This document shows, one piece after another, positions 27,433 through 36,808 of a stretch of DNA of 64,000 nt. The stretch lies in assembly GCA_965207805.1 (NCBI GenBank), contig OZ242312.1, forward strand, positions 3,596,001 through 3,660,000, read 5' to 3'. How positions within the stretch are numbered: position 1 is the first letter of the stretch; each line of letters starts with the position of its first letter. A program made the translations under genes and the position numbers. Origin of the DNA: Palauibacter sp965207805 (lineage in GTDB: Bacteria > Gemmatimonadota > Gemmatimonadetes > Palauibacterales > Palauibacteraceae). Under the pieces are notes generated by a model. That model did not search any database and was not told the origin of the DNA. It worked only from the letters and a program-made list of their open reading frames with translations.

Positions 27433-27672
27433 GGCCTTCCCGCAAGGGATCTCTGGTTCGGGAGCAACCCCGGAGGCGGTGGCGAGTTGTGAAGACACAC
27501 TCGCCGCTACGCCGCACCGAGCCTTCGGCGAGGGGGGTTGCTCCCGCCACGGCCCGTGTGGCCCGTCCGGCAACGGGCGGGCGGGCCGCATGGCCGCAGA
27601 ACCTTGCGGGCGCGGCGGATGCGCGTCTGCCGCCCTGTGAATCGCCGGAGGGCCAAAGTGTGAAATGACCCC
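27433..27672 (-). repeat. Structured repeat copy E
   Basis: Outer stem CGGGAGCAACCCC (27459-27471) with GGGGTTGCTCCCG (27534-27546), 13 bp perfect, where G-to-A changes on one arm are matched on the other relative to copies B and C. Inner stem GGCGAGT/ACTCGCC (27481-27487, 27499-27505). Minus-strand tail GCGGGAAGGCC ends at 27433. It lies 290 bp downstream of the MazF-type gene in the same orientation. The 27673-27963 stretch shows no gene. Confidence 0.75.
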
Positions 27673-27963
27673 TCGCGTCGTTTTCACACTCCAGTGCGGC
27701 CGTACCAGTCGGAGCGCCGGGACGCTGGGCGAACACGCTCCCGGTCCGCAGCTTGCCCGGCGGAAAATACGCACTCGGGACGAGGCTGCCTGCAACCTGT
27801 ACGGTGCCTGCCCGGACCGGGTTTCGCCAGACGCGGAAGACCGAGCCGCCGATACGGCCGACCACCGGCGATACGGATCGAGGAAGGAGCTTCAGCAAGG
27901 TGTCTTCGGTGACCGCTTCGCGGGCTTCCAACGTGGTCGGCCCTTCGGGCCATGCCCACGGCC

Positions 27964-28314
27964 TCAGGCGAAGAACCCGCGCACCGTCCGCAGGATCTCC
28001 TCCATCTTCCCGGTCCGGAGAGCGCCGATCCACTTGACGACGAGCGTTGAGTGCATCGTGAACAGCTTGGTCGTCTTCACCATCGACGCCTTGGGGAGTC
28101 CACCCTCGGCGAAGTCGCCGCGCCGAAGACGAACGGCGTTCGGGTCATCCGTGATGTGCGAGGTGATGGCGGCCAGCACCAAGTCCCGTCCGGTCGCGTT
28201 GAAGGAATCCGGTGACAGAACCAGGGCGGGGCGTCTCTTGGATGAAGTGAGATCGGTGAAGGGGAAGGAGACGAGAACGATGTCGCCCTGCCTATAGGCT
28301 GTCGTAGACCGCAT
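27964..28314 (-). CDS. MazF/PemK-type toxin
   Basis: One hundred and sixteen residues with YRQGDIVLVSFPFTDLTSSK, RRPALVLSPDSF and LVLAAITSHI, then SMVKTTKLFTMHSTLVVKWI; this is the PemK/MazF SH3-like barrel pattern of mRNA interferases. The start overlaps the upstream antitoxin gene by 23 bp. Confidence 0.85.
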   Translation of the reverse strand: MRSTTAYRQGDIVLVSFPFTDLTSSKRRPALVLSPDSFNATGRDLVLAAITSHITDDPNAVRLRRGDFAEGGLPKASMVKTTKLFTMHSTLVVKWIGALRTGKMEEILRTVRGFFA

Positions 28315-28498
28315 CCTCCTCGTTTTCCCAGAACTCGAAGCTGCGCTCCGAACCCTTGAGCCACGGTACGTCCGCCGCGAGCCGCTTCAACTCGCTCTCG
28401 GAGAAGACTCGATAGACCTCGTCCGGCGCGGGGCTCTCGACCTCCTCCAAGGGAGTGAACACCCCATCCTTGTATTTCGCCTTGATGCTCATGGTCAT
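28292..28498 (-). CDS. AF2212-like (DUF104-type) antitoxin
   Basis: Sixty-eight residues from ATG 28498 (a second ATG at 28492 is possible). The N-terminal IKAKYKDGVFTPLEEVE is the hallmark of the AF2212-like family, and the acidic tail ENEEDAVYDSL would contact the toxin. Overlap with the MazF-type gene supports pairing, although AF2212-like proteins are more often paired with PIN toxins. Confidence 0.7.
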   Translation of the reverse strand: MTMSIKAKYKDGVFTPLEEVESPAPDEVYRVFSESELKRLAADVPWLKGSERSFEFWENEEDAVYDSL

Positions 28499-28645
28499 TG
28501 ACTCTACCGGAGAACCGGATTCGGCGCCACTTGGAGCGCCGGAGCGCAAGACAAGGTAACCCGCTGGTCGCCCCGCTGCCTGATCGTCTCTAGTTTGACT
28601 GCCTTCAATCGTTGCCCTCGACCCCGAACCGCCAGCTCCCCGCCC

Positions 28646-31600
28646 ATGCTCGACCATCTCGAACCCCGTCCCGTCACCGTCGGAGACCGCCGGGCCAAGC
28701 TCCATCTCGGGCGCGGCCCGCTTGCGCTCGAAGTCGTCATCGTCGCGTGGGACGGGCGGCCCCGGATTGCGGACCTCAGGGCCATGTTCCGGGCGCGGTC
28801 CGGGCGACGTGCCGCGCCAGTGCTGATCGTGGTGCCGTGGGGAAACGGGTGCGCGGCGGTGTGCGGCCCCACCGAGCACAACCCGGTCGAGTATCGGAAC
28901 CTGTCGGCCGATCAGGTCGAAGCCGTGTGCGGCAAGGCACTGGAGGCGGATGGACGGCACACCGCGATCCGGCTCCTTCACCGGCTGCTTCCCGCACTGG
29001 ACGCGCCGATCCCGGGCCTCCGCAACGGCGGCCTATTCGCGATGCAGGAACTTGAGCGGGGGGTTCCGTCGCGCGGGGATTGGGCGCTCGCGGCCGAGGA
29101 GGGGCGCGGCGTGCGGACGCTCCGTGGCCGCGCGTTGATCGCGGGTCTTGGATTCGCCACCGAAGAGCTTCCCGGACCGGCGATGCTGCTGCTGGCCGGG
29201 GACCGCAAGACGGCGGTGGCCGTCCTTCTGGACCGGCCCGAGGAGATCGACGCCGCGAGCCCGAGGTTCGACGGCATCTCGCCGGTGTCCTACGCCTTGG
29301 CGCAAGCCGACCGGGAGAACCTGGACTGGGTGGTCGCGGTGGCTGGCGGCACGATTCGCCTCTATCCGGCCAAGCCGGGCGTCGGCACGGGCCGACGTGG
29401 ACGTGCCGAGACGTTCGCCGAGATCAATCTCGACCTGCTTTCGCGTGATGACGTTGGCTACCTCTGGCTCCTGCTGTCGGCGCCCGCGCTGTCGGAGGGC
29501 GGGAGCGTCGAGGACATCCTCCGGGCGAGCGAGGACTACGCCGCCGATCTCGGCGGTCGTCTTCGCGAGCGGGTCTACCGCGAAGTGATGCCGTCGCTTG
29601 CCCGTGCCGTCGTGGCGGCAATGCATCCAGACAGCCCGACTACGGACGATCTCCAACAGGCCTACCAGGCGGCGCTTCGCATCCTGTACAGGCTTCTGTT
29701 CGTCGCCTATGCCGAGGACCGTGGCCTGCTGCCTCTTCACGCCTCGCGGAGCTACCGCGAGCACTCGCTCAAGCGGATCGCCCAGCGCCTCGGCGAGGCC
29801 CGGCGCAAGGACATCGAGTTCGGCGAACAGCCCTCCTTCTGGTCGGAGGTCATGCAGATTTGGACGGCGGTGAGCATCGGAAACCCGGAGTGGGAGGTCC
29901 CAGCCTACAACGGCACGCTGTTCGCCTCCGAGGCGTCGGTCTCGAAGCTCGGAGCCCGGATCGCGGCTCTCTCGCTCCCGGACCGCGAGTTCGCCGGGGC
30001 GCTCGCCGCGCTGCTTCTCGACCGGACGGCGGAGAGAACCGAAGGCCCGGTGGACTTTCGGTCGCTCGGGATCCGCGAGTTCGGGACGATCTACGAGGGC
30101 CTGCTGGAGAGTGAGCTTTCGCTCGCCGAGACGGACCTGACGGTGGACGACAAGACCGAGGCCTACCTCCCGGCCAAGTCCGGCGACACGGTCGAAGTCC
30201 GAGCGGGCGAGGTGTATCTCCACAACCGCTCGGGAGCGCGGAAGTCCAGCGGGTCCTACTACACGCCGGCCTTTGCCGTCGAACACCTCCTCGACCGGGC
30301 GCTCGAACCGGCGCTCGATGAGCACCTCGAGCGGCTCGAAGGGATGCCGGACCGGGAGGCGGGACGGCGGTTCTTCGAGTTCCGCGTCGCGGACATCGCG
30401 ATGGGCTCGGGCCACTTCCTGGTCGGGGCGGTGGACCGGATCGAACGTCGTCTCGCCAACTACTTGGCCGCCCGGCCTCTGCCGGATGTGCGCGAGGAGT
30501 TCGCGCGGCTCCGGCGAACGGCGCAGCACAAGCTCGGACCGGACTGGTCCGGGGATAATCCCATCGAGGACATCCAACTGCTCCGCAGGCAGGTTGCCCG
30601 GCGCTGCATCTTCGGTGTGGACATGAATCCCATGGCCGTCGAACTGGCGCGACTGTCGCTCTGGATCCACACCTTCGTGCCGGGCCTCCCGCTCTCGCTC
30701 CTCGACCACAACCTGATCCAAGGCAACTCGCTCGTGGGAATCGCATCCTTCGAGGAGGCGTCCGAATTGTTCCAGACCGAGAGCGGCGACCTGTTCTCAT
30801 TCGTCGCGAGCGAGCGGCTCGGGGCGGTTCGGGAGCCCCTTGAGAGGCTGGCCCGGCTCACCGACGCGAACGACGCTGAGATCCGGGAGGCGCGGGAGAT
30901 CTACGCCCGGATGCGGAGAACCATCCGGTCGGAGCAGGAACTTTTCACGCTACTGGCGGCCTCGCGCACGAACAGCGGCATCCACGAGGCAATCGCCGAG
31001 GGACGGGTGGCCACGGCTTTGGACGACCCGGGCGACATCTTCCGAGCCCAGTTGATGGACAAGGGACGTGAGGAGCTCAAGGGACTGGACGCACTGCACT
31101 TCGCGCTCGCCTTTCCGCACGTGTTCCTTGGAAGGCGCACTGGGTTCGACGTGATCCTTGGCAACCCACCTTGGGAGAAGCCGATGGTCGAAGAGCACGC
31201 GTTCTGGGCTCGACACTTCCCGGGGCTGCGAGCTCGAACGCAGCGCACGGCAGAGGCGCTGAAACGGCAGTATCGCGAGGAGCGGCCGGACCTTGTTGCG
31301 AAATTCGACGAGGAGCGGCGGACCACCAATCGACTCCGGGCCTTACTGATTGCGGGTGCATACCCGGGGATGAGCGCAGGTCATCCCGACCTCTACAAGG
31401 CATTCGTATGGCGGTTCTGGGACCTTGTGTCGGCGGACGGCGGGCGGATAGGCGTTGTGCTTCCCCGGTCGGCCTTGGCGGCAAAGGGGGGCGACGAGTT
31501 CCGGAAGCGAATCCTCAAGCGAGCCCAAAGGGTGGACCTGACGATGCTGGTGAACACCGGGCGGTGGGTGTTCGATATGGAGCCCCGATACACCATCGGC

Positions 31601-32657
31601 CTGACCGCCATCACGCGCGGGAAGGGTGCCAGCGAGTGCGAGCTTCGGCTTAGCGGGCCGTACGCGAACCTCAAGCGGTTTCGGGCCGGTGTCCGGCGGC
31701 CTCCGGTGACGTTCCGCGCCCGCGAGGTCGAGGCCTGGAACGACACGGCCTCAGTTCCGCTGCTTCCGTCGGACGAATCTGTGGAAGTGTTCGCACAACT
31801 GCGAAAGAGCCAACGGCTGGACCTGAACGACGGCGTCGGCTGGAGAGCCAGGCCGGTGCAGGGAGACCTCAATTCCACAGCCGGTAAGCCGTACATGGAC
31901 CTTGTGTCGAAGGATTGCCCCGAGGGGTTCTGGCCTGTCTACAAGGGGGCGTCGTTCGACCTCTGGAACCCGGACACTGGGACCTACTACGCATGGGCGG
32001 ACCCTGCTCGGGTGCTCGGCCACCTCCAGAGCAAGCGGATGCGGGCGAACAGGCGCTCGGCGTTCGCGGAGTTCGATCAGGCGTGGAGAGACGACCCCAG
32101 GACGCAATCCTGTCTCAATGCACGGATCGTTTTTCGTCGTATCTCTCGTGCGACAGATAGCCGGACCATTCGCGCTACGCTCGTTCCGCCACATGTCATT
32201 CTGACCGATGTTGCACCGTACTTCCTGTGGCCGCGTGGGAACAAGAAGGACGAAGCTTACCTGCTCGGCGTTCTGTCTTCGGTTGCTCTCGACTGGTATG
32301 CCCGGCGTTTCGTAGAGACGCACATGGACTTCCATGTCCTGAACCCCATTGCCGGTCCCGAGATCAGATGAGGACAGCCCGTTACGCAAACGCGTCATGG
32401 CGTTGGCCGGGCGACTCGCATCTCCAGATGATCGATTCGCCGATTGGGCCGGACGACTCGGCGTCGCGTGCGGTCCGATGGACACGGACGAGAAGCAGGA
32501 CCACATCCGCGAACTCGACGCCGTGGTGGCCCACCTCTACGGCCTCACCGAGTCGCAACTCGTTCACATCTTCGAGACGTTCCACGAGGGCTGGGACCAC
32601 GAGGAGCGGCTGAAAGGCACGCTGAACCACTTTCAGACGTGGAAGGGCATCCGATGA
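28646..32657 (+). pseudogene. PglX/Eco57I-like adenine methyltransferase with one-base frameshift
   Basis: ATG 28646 (MLDHLEPRPVTVGD) is the better start. The first frame carries a large N-terminal region, YYTPAFAVEHLL, AdoMet motif I DIAMGSGHFLVGAVDRIE near residue 581 and NPPW (VILGNPPWEK) near 838. It stops at 32371 just after HVLNPI. The next frame continues with the family C-terminus (PVPRSDEDSPLRKRVMALAG ... LYGLTESQLVHIFETFHEGW) to 32657. One extra base near 32351 (ATTGCCGG for ATTCCGG) explains the break. It could be a real mutation or an assembly error. The full protein would be about 1336 residues. It overlaps the helicase start by 4 bp. Confidence 0.8.
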
Positions 32658-35600
32658 GCCACCCGGAGTTCGTCGACAACCTCGACGGCAACACGCTCGA
32701 ACGGGCTCTACGGGAGCGCCTCGAACACCTGCTCGGTACGCTGCGCGAACCGCCCTCGGCGTCCATCGCGACGGGGTACTTCAATCCGGGCGGCTTCGGC
32801 CGGCTGGCCGATGTGCTCCGCCGCGCTGCGGGTGTGCGCCTCCTGCTCGGTGCCGAGCCGCTGCCCGCCGCCCGGCTGCCGGAGCGCCGCCTCGGCGATC
32901 CGCGCGGCGAGCGATACGAGAAGAGGCTGGCCGACGAGGAACTCGACGGTGCGGAGCGCAAGCTCAGGCGGGACCGCGACCGCCTCCCGTTCACCGAGCA
33001 GACTCGGACCTCGGTGCATGAGCTTCTGGACTTCCTCGACTCCGGCAGGATTGAGGTGCGCCGCTACGAGCACCGCTTCCTGCATGGCAAGGCATTCCTG
33101 TTCTCCGGCAAGCAGGGGGTGCTCGCCGGATCGTCGAACTTCACGCTCGCCGGGCTCACGTCGAACCTCGAACTCAACCTCGGCCAGTACCAGCCCGGCG
33201 TCGTCGAGAGGGTCGAGGAGTGGTTCGACCGGCTTTGGAGCGACGCCCGTCCCTACGATCTCGCCGCCATCTACAGGGAACAGTTCGTCGAACACCCTCC
33301 CTATCTGATCTATCTGCGCGCCCTGTGGGAGCGGTACGGCGAAGAACTCGAAGAGGAGGCCGGGGACTCGGGCCGGATCCGGCTCACGCGCTTCCAGACC
33401 GACGGCGTGTTCCGCGCGAAGCGAATTCTCGACCGGTACGACGGCGTTCTGGTCGCCGACAGCGTGGGGCTCGGCAAGAGCTTCATCGCCGCCGAGATCT
33501 TCACCGAGGTCATCGAGCGCAACCGCCAACGAGCGCTCCTGATCGCACCCGCCCAGCTACGGGACGGGATGTGGAGGCAGTTCAGGAGACGCTACCAAGT
33601 CGGTATCGAGGTCGTGTCGTTCGAGCAACTCGCCGGCGACCGCCAGCTTGGCGAGGGGGACGGTAGCGCCTTGGGCTCCAGCATCGGCGAGTACTCGCTC
33701 GTCGTGATCGACGAGGCGCACGCCTTCCGGAACCCGGACACGAAGCGCGCCCGCGCGCTCCGGCAACTGCTGCGCGGCGACCCGCCCCGGAAGGTTGTCC
33801 TCCTGACCGCGACGCCGGTGAACAACTCGCTCTGGGACCTCTACGACCTGCTCACCTACTTCGTCGGCCACGACGCGGTGTTCGCGGACCGGGGCATCCC
33901 TTCGCTCAAGGAGCGGTTCCGGCGGGCCGACAAGGAGGATCCGTTCTCGCTCAGCCCGGATACCCTGTTCGACATCCTCGACGCAACGACGGTGCGGCGG
34001 ACACGGCACTTCGTTCAGCGCTTCTACCCGAATGACAACTTCCGGCTCAAGGACGGAACCGAGGTCACGATCCGGTTCCCGGACCCGGTGGTCCGCTCCC
34101 GAAGCTACGATCTGGACGAGGTGCTGCCGGGGTTCTTCGACGAGTTCGCGGAGGTTCTGGACTCCGGGGAAGGCGAACCCAAGCTCACGATGGCCAGATA
34201 CTGGCCGACTCGATACCGTCGGGCGGGAGTGCCGGACGCCCGGGAAACGGCGCTCGTGGGCCTCATCCGCTCCGGGCTGCTCAAGCGGTTCGAGTCGTCG
34301 GCGAAGGCTTTCGTCCAGACCGTGAGCAGGATGGTCGCCGCGCACGATGATTTCGTGCGCGCGATCGAGAGAGGGGTGATCCCGTCCTCCGATTCCCTGG
34401 CCGCGCTACGCGAGACCGATTCCGACGAGGCGTGGGAGGAGCTTCTCCGAGAAGGCGAGCCGGTCGAGGACGACCTCGACACCACAAGGCTCATTGAAGA
34501 CGTGCGGTCGGACAGGGCGCTTCTCGAACGCCTTCGGGTCCGGGCATCCGCGATAAGGGCGGAGAACGACCCCAAGCTCAAACTCCTCGCCGGGGAACTC
34601 GCCCGCATCGCGGCGGACGCCGACCGCAAGGGCATCTCGAAGCGCGACATCCGCAACCGGCGCAAGGTGCTCGTCTTCTCCTACTTTGGCGACACCGTCG
34701 AGTGGATCGCCGAGCGGTTGCGGGAGGTGGTGGCCACGGATCGGCGGCTCGCCAGCTACCGTGGCCGTATCGCCGTCGTCAGGGGAACCGACTCGTTCGA
34801 CGGAATCACCCGCAGCGACGCGGTGTTCGGGTTCGCGCCCGAATCCACGGAGGCCCCGCCGTCGCGTTCCGAGGACAGATACGACATTCTCGTCACGACG
34901 GACGTGCTGGCCGAAGGGATGAACCTCCAGCAGTGCGGACGGATCATCAACTACGACCTGCCGTGGAACCCGATGCGGCTCGTTCAGCGTCACGGGCGCA
35001 TCGACCGCATCGGCAGCCCCCACGAGAAGGTGTTCCTCACCTGCGTGTTTCCCGACCGCCAACTCGAAGCCCTTCTGGCCCTGGAAGAGCGGATCCGCCG
35101 GAAGCTGGCACAGGCTGCCGCGTCGATCGGAGTCGAACAGCCACCGATACCCGGCATGGAGCAGACCCAACAGGTCTTCGCGGACGACCGGAAGCAGATC
35201 GAGGGGCTCCGAAGGGGCGACTCGTCCCTCTTCGAACGTGGAGGCGAGGGCGTCCACGCGCACAGCGGCGAAGAGTACCGGCAGGAGCTGCGGAAGGGGA
35301 TCGAGCGCTGGGGCGACCGGATCAGGGACTTGGCGTGGGGCGTCGGCTCGGGATTCGTGGGCGGAAACCGCACGGGCCACATCTTCTGCGCTCGCGTCTT
35401 CGACCGCGTGTTCATGCGGTTCGTGCCCTTGGGGCCGGACGCGGAGATCGAGCGCGACACCCTTACCTGCCTCGGAATCCTCTCCTGTACGGAGCGCACC
35501 GAGCGCGCGCTGCCGGAAGGGTTCGCGGAAGGAGCCTTCGGCGCTTGGGAGCGCGCCCGCCGCGACATCTACGACGAATGGATGCGTGCCACCGATCCGG

Positions 35601-35923
35601 CCACCCTCCAGCCCGGCATCCGCCCGCTCTTCCGGGCAGCCGCCGACCATGTACGCATCCACCCGGCCTCCGGGTTGTCCGTCGAGGACCGGGACCGGGT
35701 CGCGGACGCCCTCGAAGCGCCGTGGGGCATCCGCCAGGAGCGGCGGCTCCGGGAGGTGTTCCAGCCCGACGAGGTCGCCGCCGGAGAATTGACGCGCAGA
35801 ATCGCCGATGTCGTGAACGAACTCGGCCTACAGCCTTGGCGACCGCCCGAGCCGCTCGATCCCATCGAGGTGGACGAAGTGAATCTCGTCGTTTGGATGG
35901 GCGTCATGGAGGCAGAGACGTGA
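32654..35923 (+). CDS. PLD-like nuclease fused to SNF2-family helicase
   Basis: The start ATG 32654 overlaps the methyltransferase stop (ATGA). The 1089-residue protein begins with a phospholipase D-like half site, HGKAFLF (H144, K146) and GSSNFTLAG. The SNF2 motor follows: DSVGLGKSFIAAE (Walker A about 272-276), VVIDEAHAFRN, LLTATPVNNSLWD and the C-terminal lobe TTDVLAEGMNLQQCGRIINY with QRHGRIDRIG. Such helicases travel with PglX-like methyltransferases in phage-defence or restriction loci. I infer a two-gene modification-restriction system with the PLD domain as nuclease. Confidence 0.85.
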   Translation: MSHPEFVDNLDGNTLERALRERLEHLLGTLREPPSASIATGYFNPGGFGRLADVLRRAAGVRLLLGAEPLPAARLPERRLGDPRGERYEKRLADEELDGAERKLRRDRDRLPFTEQTRTSVHELLDFLDSGRIEVRRYEHRFLHGKAFLFSGKQGVLAGSSNFTLAGLTSNLELNLGQYQPGVVERVEEWFDRLWSDARPYDLAAIYREQFVEHPPYLIYLRALWERYGEELEEEAGDSGRIRLTRFQTDGVFRAKRILDRYDGVLVADSVGLGKSFIAAEIFTEVIERNRQRALLIAPAQLRDGMWRQFRRRYQVGIEVVSFEQLAGDRQLGEGDGSALGSSIGEYSLVVIDEAHAFRNPDTKRARALRQLLRGDPPRKVVLLTATPVNNSLWDLYDLLTYFVGHDAVFADRGIPSLKERFRRADKEDPFSLSPDTLFDILDATTVRRTRHFVQRFYPNDNFRLKDGTEVTIRFPDPVVRSRSYDLDEVLPGFFDEFAEVLDSGEGEPKLTMARYWPTRYRRAGVPDARETALVGLIRSGLLKRFESSAKAFVQTVSRMVAAHDDFVRAIERGVIPSSDSLAALRETDSDEAWEELLREGEPVEDDLDTTRLIEDVRSDRALLERLRVRASAIRAENDPKLKLLAGELARIAADADRKGISKRDIRNRRKVLVFSYFGDTVEWIAERLREVVATDRRLASYRGRIAVVRGTDSFDGITRSDAVFGFAPESTEAPPSRSEDRYDILVTTDVLAEGMNLQQCGRIINYDLPWNPMRLVQRHGRIDRIGSPHEKVFLTCVFPDRQLEALLALEERIRRKLAQAAASIGVEQPPIPGMEQTQQVFADDRKQIEGLRRGDSSLFERGGEGVHAHSGEEYRQELRKGIERWGDRIRDLAWGVGSGFVGGNRTGHIFCARVFDRVFMRFVPLGPDAEIERDTLTCLGILSCTERTERALPEGFAEGAFGAWERARRDIYDEWMRATDPATLQPGIRPLFRAAADHVRIHPASGLSVEDRDRVADALEAPWGIRQERRLREVFQPDEVAAGELTRRIADVVNELGLQPWRPPEPLDPIEVDEVNLVVWMGVMEAET

Positions 35924-36120
35924 TGCGCTGTGGATTCCTGCGCGGCTTGCTTGAACGATGTGAACCCGTCCACCGAGTTGCCTTCCCGCAAAACGCACTT
36001 TTTGACCGCCGACTTGCAAACCAGTCCGTCCGAAGGTGTTCGACCATGGTTGGGAGTCCCGCCGATTGGCTCCGGTTTTCCCGCTCTCGCGACCCGATCC
36101 AGCAAGATCCATTCAAGCGG
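35924..36120. other. Right subterminal part of Element II
   Basis: About 200 bp between the helicase stop and the terminal motif. No gene seen. Confidence 0.5.
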
Positions 36121-36182
36121 CAGGAGTGGCAGATCGTGCAGTCCCAGTTAGACTTACGTGATCTCCTGCCGTGATGTTGGCC
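36121..36182 (+). mobile_element. Far end of Element II (distal terminal motif)
   Basis: In order: CAGGAGTG, arm-like GCAGATCGTGCAGTCC (36129-36144), TTAGACTTACGTGAT, CCTGCCGTGAT and GGCC (36179-36182). Thirteen bp later the 7-bp core CTACGCG starts. The same motif is inverted at 36576-36637 as the end of Element III; about 50 of 62 positions agree. Confidence 0.75.
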
Positions 36183-36195
36183 GTTAGCCGTCCGC

Positions 36196-36562
36196 CTACG
36201 CGCCTGTCTTCCGGCCCGCGCTCTCGGTGCTCGGCGCGCTGCCCCACGACGAGGCTACCGGCGACGCGATAAGGGTCGTTGCCGAGTGCGCGAACCGCGT
36301 TGCGGACTCCCTGAGCGAATTGGGCTACGATCATGCGGGGCCGCTCTATCACCGCATCCTCGGTTCCGCGAAGAGCGACGGCGCGTTCTACACGAACAAC
36401 CTGTCGGCGATCATGCTCGCTCGGCTGTCGCTAGCCAACGATCTGATCGACTGGTCCGATTCCGGTGCGGTAGGGAAGCTGCGGATCATCGACCCGGCGT
36501 GCGGGACGGGAACGCTTCTGATGGCGTCGCTCCAGACCATCAAGGCACTTGTCGCCGGACGG
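36196..36562 (+). pseudogene. Methyltransferase fragment of the type ISP-like gene
   Basis: The frame reads YAPVFRPALSVLGALPHDEA, then GYDHAGPLYHRILGSAKSDG, FYTNNLSAIMLARLSL and motif I IIDPACGTGTLLMASLQTIK. This is the start of the N6-adenine methyltransferase domain that should follow the coupler of the gene at 10926. The first codons join the left fragment in frame across the CTACGCG repeat. The right side is cut again by Element III. The remainder (NPPY motif, target recognition domain) is not in the window. Confidence 0.85.
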
Positions 36563-36575
36563 GCGGAGCACATGA

Positions 36576-36637
36576 GGCCTGAATCACGGCAGGGAATCAC
36601 GTAAGTCTAATCAGGGCTGCACGATCTGCCATTCCTG
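36576..36637 (-). mobile_element. Far end of Element III (distal terminal motif)
   Basis: Inverted copy of 36121-36182, with GCAGATCGTGCAG at 36617-36629, TTAGACTTACGTGAT and GGCC at 36576-36579. The stretch 36638-36808 to the next gene has no ORF of note but repeats CGTTGCCGAA twice. Confidence 0.7.
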
Positions 36638-36808
36638 CTGTGGGAGCCGATCGGGTTGGCGCGTTGCCGAATCACTGGATTACCGGCGTCAATTGACGGG
36701 AACAACCGAGCCACAACACCCGTTGCCGAACGCAAGCTACCAGAACCTCGCCAGCGACATCCAGCCTTTTGCCGCGAGCGGACGTGCCACATAGCGCATT
36801 CGGGCCGC

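Larger units (their letters stand above)
13316..36202. mobile_element. Element II, 22.9-kb integrative element in the type ISP-like gene
   Basis: Seven-bp direct repeats CTACGCG at 13316-13322 and 36196-36202 bound 22,880 bp. Removing the insert and one repeat joins AILEKDY to APVFRPAL in one frame. The left end carries the Int2 gene and the family motif (GGATTCACAT at 13335-13344, 19 bp, TTACGGGATT). The right end has the partner motif (36121-36182). Cargo: a nested 2.3-kb element, BrnTA, a flavoprotein, TonB receptor and binding lipoprotein, PD-(D/E)XK genes, MazF pair, PglX-like methyltransferase and PLD-SNF2 helicase. Confidence 0.8.

Noticed and set aside
28646..35923. DISARM system
   Set aside because: A methyltransferase and SNF2 helicase are present, but there is no DrmA/DrmB and the PLD domain is fused, not separate. 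I call it only a PglX-like pair with helicase.
36121..36637. Insertion sequence or MITE with 62-bp terminal inverted repeats around the methyltransferase fragment
   Set aside because: The sequence between is part of the type ISP-like gene, and the repeats face outward as ends of Elements II and III, with cores at the expected distance. No transposase is present.
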